Source of the DNA: Flavobacterium sufflavum
GTDB taxonomy: Bacteria; Bacteroidota; Bacteroidia; Flavobacteriales; Flavobacteriaceae
Direction of reading: 5' to 3'
NCBI RefSeq assembly: GCF_004016525.1
Contig: NZ_SACJ01000003.1
Span: 1-64,000, forward strand
Length of the DNA stretch: 64,000 nt
The position numbers were made by a program, and so were the translations under genes. Positions 52,204 to 60,526 of the stretch are shown piece by piece (positions within the stretch are counted from its first letter, which is position 1; each line of letters begins with the position of its first letter). The notes beneath the pieces are model-generated. The model had not been told where the DNA came from and did not search any database. It saw nothing but the letters and a program-made list of their open reading frames with translations.

Positions 52204-53319
52204 ATGGCACAGAAAAAACAAATTCCGAAAATCCAGCACTTTGTTCCACAATTTTTCCAGCGTTTCTTCTCTTTTGAAAACAATGGGAAGACCATTGGTA
52301 TGTTCGAGACTAATAGGAATGTCTTTAAAAGTCATGTAAAAATATCCTCGCATCTAGGCAAAAAGCACTTTTATGGACGTGATGGCGAACTTGAAGAGTG
52401 GCTTTCAAAGCTCGAATCAGATTCTGCGCCAATCTTTAGAGAAATGTGGAAAAAAGAAAAACTGCCCATTCCGCAAAGTCCGAATCATTCTAAAATGCTG
52501 CATTTCCTGATTATTTTAGATCTTAGAAATCCTATTCATTTCAAAATTCTAAAAAACTTTGAGCAAAAACTTCCAAATACTAAGTCCAAAATTAGTGAAG
52601 GCAATGTCTCTACTGATATGATTTCTGGATTACAGGTACAACAATCCGATAAAGGAAAACTGAATTCACTAAAGTCTGCTGAATTGTTGGTGCCAGATCT
52701 TTTGAGCTTAAAATATAAACTCATTAAAAATAAAACCTCGAGTCCTTTTATTATTTCTGATAATCCACTTGTCATGTATAACCAGTTTTTAGAAAAAAGA
52801 AACTGGAAGTTAGGCAGCCAGAGAGATTTTGGATTAAAAGGACTGCAGCTTTTCCTGCCACTAAATGATTCGTATATGTTAGCTATATATGATTCCGATA
52901 TCTATAAACTCGGAAATAAAAAAGAGCAGATAGTATCTATAGACGATAAAAACAGTATTGACCAGCTTAATCTCCTACAGTTTCTTAATTCCGAATCTAC
53001 TGTAAATTTCAATCACAAAGCTTCCGAACACTATATCCGAACGCTCCAAAAAAAATCGAAAAAATATAAAAAAGCTAATGATGATTTTATCAACGTGCGT
53101 GAATTAAAAGTCCCAAAAGGTATAGATAACTTTACAGCGCAAATGATTGAAATGGGAGTATCAGATTTGAATATTAGACTTTCTCTTCAGAAATTGAATT
53201 TTATCTCAAAATCTAGTGCAGTTAAACTGCATTGCATTTCAGATCAGTATAGAAAAAATTTAAAATACAAGGCATACACTTACCAAGTTTATACTATTAC
53301 ACCGATTGAAGAATACTAA
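52204..53319 (+). CDS. DUF4238 protein
   Basis: A 371-aa soluble protein of the DUF4238 type. The N-terminal family motif is IQHFVPQFFQRFFS (usually HHVPQFYL), and KHFYGRDGELEEWLSKLE and SSPFIISDNPLVMYNQF follow. There is no signal peptide or membrane segment. DUF4238 genes are frequent in mobile islands and near anti-phage genes, but a biochemical role has not been shown to my knowledge. Here it is the first cargo gene, between the recombinase and the glycan cassette, with its own gaps on both sides. A nuclease or sensor role is speculation. Confidence 0.8.
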   Translation: MAQKKQIPKIQHFVPQFFQRFFSFENNGKTIGMFETNRNVFKSHVKISSHLGKKHFYGRDGELEEWLSKLESDSAPIFREMWKKEKLPIPQSPNHSKMLHFLIILDLRNPIHFKILKNFEQKLPNTKSKISEGNVSTDMISGLQVQQSDKGKLNSLKSAELLVPDLLSLKYKLIKNKTSSPFIISDNPLVMYNQFLEKRNWKLGSQRDFGLKGLQLFLPLNDSYMLAIYDSDIYKLGNKKEQIVSIDDKNSIDQLNLLQFLNSESTVNFNHKASEHYIRTLQKKSKKYKKANDDFINVRELKVPKGIDNFTAQMIEMGVSDLNIRLSLQKLNFISKSSAVKLHCISDQYRKNLKYKAYTYQVYTITPIEEY

Positions 53320-53576
53320 AAAAAGTAATCACCATACATAGAAATTGTGCATAACATAGAAAATACAACATCTCACAACAGGTATTTATACGCATAGAGG
53401 ATTTACTTTAAATTGTATTTTGATTTATAAAATATCTGTATCAGAATATTTTAAAGAGAAAAAGAAATTACAGTTGCGGTTTTTAGCAAAAAACTTACAA
53501 TTAAAATTCTTACATTTGCTTTTAAAGCTCATTACTATATCATACTTATAACAAATTCCAAAGCAAGAATTAACAT

Positions 53577-54434
53577 ATGAATTTTGAACAAAATAGCAAA
53601 AAAGACCCCTTATCTAAAAATGAGCGTGAACGCTCTAATTTCGTTAAAGAATTTGTTCAAGGTTACAAAGAGCCAAATCAAATAATTAAAATTTATGACA
53701 CTCAAATACCGAAACATATAGTGCATTTTTGGGATGATCTAACTCAATTACCACAAGACGTTAAAGAATGCATGGAATCCTGGCGAATACTTGAAAAATC
53801 TGGATTTGAACTTCAGGTTTTTGATGAGAATTCGGCTCGAGAATTTATAAAAACTCATTTAGGCCATAGATTTGTTGAAGCTTTCAATAACTGCTATCAC
53901 CCATCAATGAAATCTGATTACTTCCGATATAGCTACATTTTTGTAAAAGGAGGATTTTACATAGATAGTGATGATGTATATCATGGAAAATCTATAGATC
54001 ATCTCTTTAATGATGGAAGATTAAAACTACAGCCTTTCTGTTATGATATTGAAACATCTCAAATGATTTCCTCATTTGACTTTATTAAACCTGGCGCGAA
54101 TAAATGGGGTTGGATTTTCTATTTCAATACCACACCATTAATCGCTGCTCGAAATCACCCTATTGTAGAGCGAGTTTTACTTAATGCTACACTTGCCCTT
54201 GAACAAGATCAAAAAGAATTACCAGAGGTTCAAGCAACCACAGGGCCTGGTATTTTAACTACATCAATACAAGAAATAATTTTTGAGGAAAAACATCCAG
54301 AGGAAACGATGTTGGTACTGCATGACTGGGACAATATTTCCACAAGTAAGTGGCACCTCAGTTATCGAAACGATAAAAGAAACTGGAGACTTTCGAATCA
54401 GCAGATCTATAAATCCTCAAAATTAACGGATTAA
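53577..54434 (+). CDS. OCH1/GT32-like glycosyltransferase with DXD motif
   Basis: A 285-aa cytoplasmic glycosyltransferase of the sugar-binding DXD (GT32, OCH1/capsular) type. PKHIVHFWDD at about 45-54 is the family start. MKSDYFRYSYIFVKGGFYID leads into the metal-binding D130-S-D132, followed by a third D. No membrane anchor is seen. A TACATTTG box at 53511-53518 may be its promoter. It is 2 bases upstream of the triple-domain gene, so these are one operon. It probably adds a hexose or a related sugar to an acceptor glycan or polyketide-type core. Donor and acceptor are unknown. Confidence 0.82.
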   Translation: MNFEQNSKKDPLSKNERERSNFVKEFVQGYKEPNQIIKIYDTQIPKHIVHFWDDLTQLPQDVKECMESWRILEKSGFELQVFDENSAREFIKTHLGHRFVEAFNNCYHPSMKSDYFRYSYIFVKGGFYIDSDDVYHGKSIDHLFNDGRLKLQPFCYDIETSQMISSFDFIKPGANKWGWIFYFNTTPLIAARNHPIVERVLLNATLALEQDQKELPEVQATTGPGILTTSIQEIIFEEKHPEETMLVLHDWDNISTSKWHLSYRNDKRNWRLSNQQIYKSSKLTD

Positions 54435-54436
54435 TA

Positions 54437-56623
54437 ATGAACTTAAGAACGCAACATACCAAAATTGTCAATCATATTTTCACATTCTGGCTAACAATAC
54501 GAAGAATATATCCTAAAAAAAAATGCATTGCATTCGGTGTGAAATCAAAAAAAAATTATCCTTTGATAGAGAAGGTTTATGTTATTAACCTTAATCGCGC
54601 ACCAAGTCGCTGGACTAAAATAAAGCAAGAGCTTAGACAGGTTTTAGACATTCAAGGAAACGATATAATAAAACTTACTACACGAATAGCAGCAGTTGAT
54701 GCTAATACATTTACGGAAGAGCCGGAGAAGGATAATAAAGTTGATCCGTTTTACACACTCAGCGAACAGCTTTCTATTGAACCGCAGCCTTCTGCACTCC
54801 CTACTCACTTAGAATTAAACGCTCCTATACGAATGAGCAGGGCTGAATGTGCCGTTTCCAGATCTCATATAAAAATTTGGGAACAGGTTATCGCTAGTAA
54901 TAATGAATATTCACTCATACTTGAAGACGATATCTGGTTCCATTCTAACTTTGCAGCAAATCTTAATAAAGTTTGGCGTGATGTTATTTCAAATACCGAT
55001 ATTAAAGGAAGCTTTGATGTACTTTATTTGTCTTATCAAGAAGTAAAACATGGCGCGCCCAAAACTATCCTTTCTAAGCATTTGTTTCGCCCAGAACGTG
55101 GCCTCTGGCATTTATCTGGCTATGTAATTTCTCGTGAAGGCGCTAAAAAACTTGTTGACTTGCTTCCAAGTCGCGGTCCAATTGATCTTTGGATTAATCA
55201 TCAGTTTGGAAGCTTAAATGTCATTGCTTCCAGACAGTCTATAATTGGTCAACGTATAGATATTACATCTTCTAATTCTTATTCTATACTCCCTGCCCTT
55301 ACAAAAATAGGAGCAATTACAAGTGAGGGGGCTTCTTTATATAATTTAAAACCCACAGAAAAACCTATATTCGTTTTAGGTTCTGAAGGCTCAGGAAACA
55401 CATCAGTAGCGATGGCAATATCTATGTTAGGATATAGATGTTGCAGTGATTTCAAAGACCTGCCTACTTCTGAAATGATTCGACTGCTTGAGGGAAATGA
55501 TGATAGAATTTTCGATGCATATGTAAATATAGGCTCATTAAATAGTATGGTACCAGAACTTATACTTCTTTATCCAAAAGCAAAATTTATTCTTACTTCA
55601 AAAAAGGAAGCTAAAATGGACTCTCTTTTCCTTGAATTAAACAACAGTTTAAAAGGAACTGACTTTACAGTACTTTATGCTGATGCTCCAAATAAATGGC
55701 AAATTTTATGTGAACATTTAAGATGTTCTCCTCCAAAAAGCAACTTTCCGGAGCTAATTGATATTGGACAAAGACCTATTCTCAAAGAAAAAAATATATC
55801 TAATCAAAAAATTAAATTAACAAAAACGATACATGATGATTCACCCTGGCTTATCCAATCTAAAAAATGGTGGCATGGAATTGATTCACTCCAGTCAGAA
55901 TTAAAATCGGACCAAAAAGAAAGTGTAGTTAAAATTAATGATTCCTTTGAATCCTTAGATCAAAAGCTCTGGTTGGCGAGAAGTGATACTTTTACAGATA
56001 ATTTAGCTTTATTTCGACCATCAAACGTAAAGTGCATTCCTGAATTAGGAGCGGTACTTTCTATTAAGAATGAATCTATGGGAGTTAGAAATTACTCCGC
56101 AGCATCCATTTGTAGTAAAGATAAATTTTTATATGGAAAGTTTGAAGCTACCATCCAAGCATCTAATTTACCAGGTGTAGTTACAGGTTTCTTTCTCTAT
56201 CGAAATTCACCAAGACAAGAAATAGATATAGAAATTTTAGGTAATAATCCAAATCGTCTACTAATTAATGTTTTTTATAATCCTGGGGATGAAGGTGCAA
56301 AATTTGACTATGGTTACCGAGGTTCTCCAATTTATGTAGACCTTGGTTTTGATGCATCAAAAGAAAGTCACCAGTACGCTATTCAATGGGGACCAAATGA
56401 AATACAATGGCTTGTTGATAATAAAATTATTTATAGACGAGTTGTCTGGGATCCTACTCCTATTCCTCATCTTCCAATGACACTACATGCTAATATTTGG
56501 ATAACCCGTTCATCTAAACTTGCAGGTAAATTTAAGAATAAAAAGCTTCCGACTTCTTCTGTTTTTAAAGAGATTAAAATCGATGCAAATACAGTTATAT
56601 CCATGTCTAAAGTCAATATTTAG
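54437..56623 (+). CDS. Triple fusion: GT25 glycosyltransferase, P-loop (sulfotransferase-like) domain, GH16-like domain
   Basis: A 728-aa protein with three parts. Residues 45-280 match LPS-type GT25 transferases: KVYVINLNRAPSRW at 46-59, AECAVSRSHIKIWE at 136-149, an ILEDD metal site (E163-D165), and GLWHLSGYVISREGAKKL. Residues 308-450 begin with a P-loop-like FVLGSEGSGNTS (G315-S323) and contain YPKAKFILTSKK, the pattern of sulfotransferase-fold domains. Residues 500-715 match GH16 concanavalin-like glucanases, with EIDIE at 595-599 as the E-x-D-x-E catalytic signature and WGPNEIQWLVDNKIIYR. No signal peptide is seen, although GH16 enzymes are normally secreted. I do not know this architecture from a described system. 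The gene is coupled to the GT32-like and carbamoyltransferase genes. Confidence 0.8.
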   Translation: MNLRTQHTKIVNHIFTFWLTIRRIYPKKKCIAFGVKSKKNYPLIEKVYVINLNRAPSRWTKIKQELRQVLDIQGNDIIKLTTRIAAVDANTFTEEPEKDNKVDPFYTLSEQLSIEPQPSALPTHLELNAPIRMSRAECAVSRSHIKIWEQVIASNNEYSLILEDDIWFHSNFAANLNKVWRDVISNTDIKGSFDVLYLSYQEVKHGAPKTILSKHLFRPERGLWHLSGYVISREGAKKLVDLLPSRGPIDLWINHQFGSLNVIASRQSIIGQRIDITSSNSYSILPALTKIGAITSEGASLYNLKPTEKPIFVLGSEGSGNTSVAMAISMLGYRCCSDFKDLPTSEMIRLLEGNDDRIFDAYVNIGSLNSMVPELILLYPKAKFILTSKKEAKMDSLFLELNNSLKGTDFTVLYADAPNKWQILCEHLRCSPPKSNFPELIDIGQRPILKEKNISNQKIKLTKTIHDDSPWLIQSKKWWHGIDSLQSELKSDQKESVVKINDSFESLDQKLWLARSDTFTDNLALFRPSNVKCIPELGAVLSIKNESMGVRNYSAASICSKDKFLYGKFEATIQASNLPGVVTGFFLYRNSPRQEIDIEILGNNPNRLLINVFYNPGDEGAKFDYGYRGSPIYVDLGFDASKESHQYAIQWGPNEIQWLVDNKIIYRRVVWDPTPIPHLPMTLHANIWITRSSKLAGKFKNKKLPTSSVFKEIKIDANTVISMSKVNI

Positions 56624-56660
56624 CAACAATTAATAGAATCTAAAAATTTAAATTAGTACT

Positions 56661-58292
56661 ATGAAAATTCTATCATTCAACCCTGGCCATGACGGCACGT
56701 TTGCTTATCTTGAAGACGGCCGATTAATTACATCTGTTGAAGCGGAGAAAGATTCGCACTATCGACATTCACCACTCACAATCCCAGATGTTTTTAGCAT
56801 TTTTGGTGATATGAATGAAATCCCAGATGTACTTTGTAGAGGCGGATGGTGGCCTGGTGACAACAATGCAACAGAAAGGAATATTATTTCAAGTTACCAC
56901 GATATTAGTAGTTCCGGTATTATAACAAGAAAGCAACATTTATTTGGAAAAGAGATTAACTATTTCTCATCTTCTCACGAACGATCACATATTCTTTGTG
57001 CTTTTGGAATGTCGAATCTGCCCAAAGGTACTCCCTGTTATGTATTATTGTGGGAAGGAGTAATAGGCGCCTATTACAAAATAGATAGTAAACTAAATAT
57101 AACAAAGCTTGCAGATGTAATGCCTGAACCTGGACATCGTTATGCATTGCTTTACGGAATTGGTGATCCGACTTTTGATAAAAAAAATGCAGAATTTTCT
57201 CGATTTTCTGATGCTGGAAAGCTTATGGCTTTGGCTTCTTTCTCAAATCGAAGTAAACCCACGAATGAAGAAGAGAAACTATTATCATTTTTGATGCAAG
57301 ATTGTAAACATCTCAAGCCGCAAGAATGTGAAGCCTTCAAAGATTTTAAACATTATAATGTCGGATTAGAAGATCCAGAATTTCGAAACTTCGCCGGAAT
57401 TTTTAGCGATCGCATATTTGATCGCTTTTATGAATATGCAAAATTGAATTTAGATAGAAGCATGCCATTGTTAATTGTTGGTGGATGCGGATTAAATTGC
57501 GACTGGAATACAAAATGGCGGGAAGTTAATTATTTTTCTGATGTATTTGTACCGCCTGTTGCCAACGATTCGGGATCGGCCATTGGAACTGCTATTGATG
57601 CGCAATTCTATTTTACTGGCAATCCAAAAATAGAATGGAATGTATATTCTGGCCGTGATTTCATTTTTGATGCTCCTCTCGACACTAACTTATATGATGA
57701 GTTTGAAGCAAACCACGAAATTGTATCTGAAATGTTAGCTAATAATTTAATTTTAGGATGGGTAAACGGAAAATATGAAATTGGTCCCCGAGCTTTGGGA
57801 AATCGATCGATTATAGCTGCTCCATTTCTAGATAGTACACGAATAAGATTAAATGAGATTAAGCAGCGTGAACAGTTTCGCCCCATTGCACCAGTCTGTT
57901 TAGAAGAAGATGCATTAAAATGGTTCGGATGTAATTGGCCTAGTCCATTTATGCTTTATACACAGCTTGTTCTAACAGACGCTTTATGTGCTGTGACACA
58001 CATCAATAAAACAGCTAGAATTCAAACGGTTACACATAAAAGCAACAATAATCTTTACGAGCTACTAGTCTCGTTTAAAAAGCGAACAGGCTACGGAGTT
58101 TTATGTAATACTTCTTTGAATTTTAATGGTAAAGGATTTATAAATAATATTTCAGACCTCTCTGCTTATGCTATAAGTCACAAATTGGATGGATTTGTTG
58201 CTGGGGGAAGATGCTATTTATTAAAATCATCACAATACTATCAAAATTTTAGAAGAATGCAAAACCCAAAAGACCATGGCCAATTAGCTTAG
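56661..58292 (+). CDS. NodU/CmcH/TobZ-family O-carbamoyltransferase
   Basis: A 543-aa enzyme that would transfer a carbamoyl group from carbamoyl phosphate to a hydroxyl. The N-terminal Kae1-like domain starts MKILSFNPGHDGTFAYLEDG and has H106-x-x-x-H110 (SSHERSHIL) as candidate metal ligands. GGCGLNCDWNTKW and FVPPVANDSGSAIGTAI follow. The C-terminal domain has YEIGPRALGNRSIIAAPF, REQFRPIAPVCLEED and GVLCNTSLNFNGKGF, all family hallmarks. It lies 37 bases after the triple fusion gene. Known relatives decorate Nod factors, cephamycin and tobramycin; here the context points to a surface or secreted glycan (inference). Confidence 0.88.
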   Translation: MKILSFNPGHDGTFAYLEDGRLITSVEAEKDSHYRHSPLTIPDVFSIFGDMNEIPDVLCRGGWWPGDNNATERNIISSYHDISSSGIITRKQHLFGKEINYFSSSHERSHILCAFGMSNLPKGTPCYVLLWEGVIGAYYKIDSKLNITKLADVMPEPGHRYALLYGIGDPTFDKKNAEFSRFSDAGKLMALASFSNRSKPTNEEEKLLSFLMQDCKHLKPQECEAFKDFKHYNVGLEDPEFRNFAGIFSDRIFDRFYEYAKLNLDRSMPLLIVGGCGLNCDWNTKWREVNYFSDVFVPPVANDSGSAIGTAIDAQFYFTGNPKIEWNVYSGRDFIFDAPLDTNLYDEFEANHEIVSEMLANNLILGWVNGKYEIGPRALGNRSIIAAPFLDSTRIRLNEIKQREQFRPIAPVCLEEDALKWFGCNWPSPFMLYTQLVLTDALCAVTHINKTARIQTVTHKSNNNLYELLVSFKKRTGYGVLCNTSLNFNGKGFINNISDLSAYAISHKLDGFVAGGRCYLLKSSQYYQNFRRMQNPKDHGQLA

Positions 58293-58479
58293 TGGCAGTT
58301 CGTTTGGCATTTGAGATATTTTAACATCAGAAATCTTTTAATATTTATAATTAATTTATGACGTATTATAAAATTGCTCTAAATATAATTAACAAAAAAA
58401 TAATTTAAGCTTTAGTCAAAAAACAATCTCAAATCTGTTACCATTTAAAGTAAGATAGATTCTAACCTTAAGCATTCAT

Positions 58480-60522
58480 ATGTACCTAAAAAAAATTAAA
58501 ATAAATAACTTTAGAAAATTTCGTGTTGATAACAATATCGTTGAATTTGTAGACGCCGAAAATTACCTTAAACATAAAGGTGATGCTTTAATTAATATAG
58601 CCCCTATCACAACACTTATTGTTGGAAAGAACAATTCTGGTAAAACGACAATAACTAAAGCTTTGGAGAAACTGATTATAGATAATAAATTCGAAGCAAA
58701 TGATTTTAATTTTAAATATTTACGTGAAAAATTAGCAGAATATAAGAATAACTATGCTAATAAATTTGAATCAGTATCACCACCATTTCTAGAGTTTATT
58801 TTAACAATTGGAATTGAACAAAACAGTAATGATCTTATCACCAATTTAGTGCCATTTATGACTTTGGAAAATGTAGTCAATTCCGAATTAGATATTCTTA
58901 TAAAATATGAATTAGTGGAAAATGAAAATTTCCACAATTCTGTCAAAGATTTATTAGATGAGGGTATTGTTGATAGAATGTTACGATTCAAAAAGTTTGT
59001 GGAACTGCTTAGTGATTCTATGGATTTTAAATTAAAATACTACAATAGTAATGGTTTTGAAGTACCATTTAGAATAAAAGATCTTATAGAAATAAAAGCG
59101 ATAAAAGCAAATAATGTAGAAAATGAAAAATGTTTATCAAGAGCGTTTAGCAAAATTGTAGAATATAGATATAGATCCACTAAAGGTAAGAGAGACAAAA
59201 AGGAGCTTGAGCAGATAATAACAGAAATTAATGGAGCATTAAGTTTAAATATTACAGACAAGCACACCAACAGAATTAATACCTCATTAAACGCAATTGA
59301 ATCTTCAGATAAGTTAGAAATGATTTTAAGTTCTGATATTTCATTTAAGAAATTAATGAATGATCTAATCAAATATGAATATATTGAGTATGGTGATAAT
59401 ATACCCGAAACTCAATTTGGTTTAGGATACACGAATTTAATGATGATCATTGCTGATTTAATTGAATATATGGAAAAATACCCTGAGGATTCTTTCAATA
59501 GCAAAGTAAATCTAATATCAATTGAAGAGCCAGAAACGTTTATGCATCCTCAAATGCAAGAATTATTTATTAAAAATATAAATGAAGCAATTTCATCGTT
59601 GCTTAAAAGCAACCAAAAAAATATAAACAGTCAGCTAATTATCACCACTCACTCATCGCATATCCTGAACAGTAAAATCCACAGCGGTAATTCCTTCAAC
59701 AATATTAATTATGTCACAACTTTAGAACAAAACTCTAATGTAGTTTCACTTAATGACAAAAAAATTACACCGCAATTGGGTGATAATAATAATGAAAACA
59801 ATTTAAAGTTTTTAAAAAAACATATAAAATATAAAGTTTCAGAACTGTTTTTTTCCGATGCAATTATCTTTGTGGAAGGCATCACTGAAGAAACTCTTTT
59901 AAGATATTACCTTGATAATGAAACTAAACTTAATAAGTTTTACATTTCTATTTTTAATATAGATGGAGCTCATGGCCTTGTATATCATCAATTAATAAAA
60001 TTATTAAAAGTACCAGCTTTAGTAATTACTGATTTGGATATAAAAAGAACTGACATTGAAAAGGATGCCTTTACACAAATTAGTAGCTTGGATAAAAAGA
60101 CAACAACAAACGCAACAATAAAACAATATAATAACGAAAAAGAATTATTGACAAATTTACCTGCTACACTTTTAACAGAAAATTTAAAAATAGCATTTCA
60201 AGGTAAAATTAATGGATTTTATGCCACTAGTTTCGAAGAAGCCTTTATTCTAACCAATTTCAATAATCAGATTTTACAAGATACTATAAAGGAATTAAAA
60301 CCTGACATTTATAATAGCATTGTTGGTGCTAATAGTGATATAAAAGAAATAAAAAATAATTCCTATAAACTTCAGAGGAAATTAACTGGATGTAAAAGTG
60401 ATTTTGCAAATAAATTACTTTTTAAGTATATCACTTCAGATACAACTGCTGGACTTCCCTTGTTACCAAAATATGTTACTGAAGGATTAACATGGCTTTC
60501 CACAAAATTAAATATTGTCTAA
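58480..60522 (+). CDS. gajA: Gabija system GajA: OLD-family ATPase/TOPRIM nuclease
   Basis: A 680-aa OLD-type protein. The N-terminal ABC ATPase has Walker A GKNNSGKTT (49-57) and Walker B LISIEEPETFMHPQ (E349/E350), then a switch histidine in IITTHSSHIL. The C-terminal TOPRIM nuclease domain has FVEGITEETLL (E466 and E470) and VITDLD (D518, D520). It is followed 4 bases later by a UvrD-like helicase, and this order and domain content define Gabija, in which GajA nicks DNA and is controlled by nucleotides. It is longer than the roughly 580-aa B. cereus reference. Stand-alone OLD nuclease function is the alternative. Confidence 0.88.
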   Translation: MYLKKIKINNFRKFRVDNNIVEFVDAENYLKHKGDALINIAPITTLIVGKNNSGKTTITKALEKLIIDNKFEANDFNFKYLREKLAEYKNNYANKFESVSPPFLEFILTIGIEQNSNDLITNLVPFMTLENVVNSELDILIKYELVENENFHNSVKDLLDEGIVDRMLRFKKFVELLSDSMDFKLKYYNSNGFEVPFRIKDLIEIKAIKANNVENEKCLSRAFSKIVEYRYRSTKGKRDKKELEQIITEINGALSLNITDKHTNRINTSLNAIESSDKLEMILSSDISFKKLMNDLIKYEYIEYGDNIPETQFGLGYTNLMMIIADLIEYMEKYPEDSFNSKVNLISIEEPETFMHPQMQELFIKNINEAISSLLKSNQKNINSQLIITTHSSHILNSKIHSGNSFNNINYVTTLEQNSNVVSLNDKKITPQLGDNNNENNLKFLKKHIKYKVSELFFSDAIIFVEGITEETLLRYYLDNETKLNKFYISIFNIDGAHGLVYHQLIKLLKVPALVITDLDIKRTDIEKDAFTQISSLDKKTTTNATIKQYNNEKELLTNLPATLLTENLKIAFQGKINGFYATSFEEAFILTNFNNQILQDTIKELKPDIYNSIVGANSDIKEIKNNSYKLQRKLTGCKSDFANKLLFKYITSDTTAGLPLLPKYVTEGLTWLSTKLNIV

Positions 60523-60526
60523 GAGT

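Noticed and set aside
53577..58292. Glycan cassette as a classical O-antigen or capsule locus
   Set aside because: No Wzx/Wzy, ABC exporter, nucleotide-sugar synthesis or initiating transferase genes are present, so it is more likely a decoration module acting on an existing glycan.
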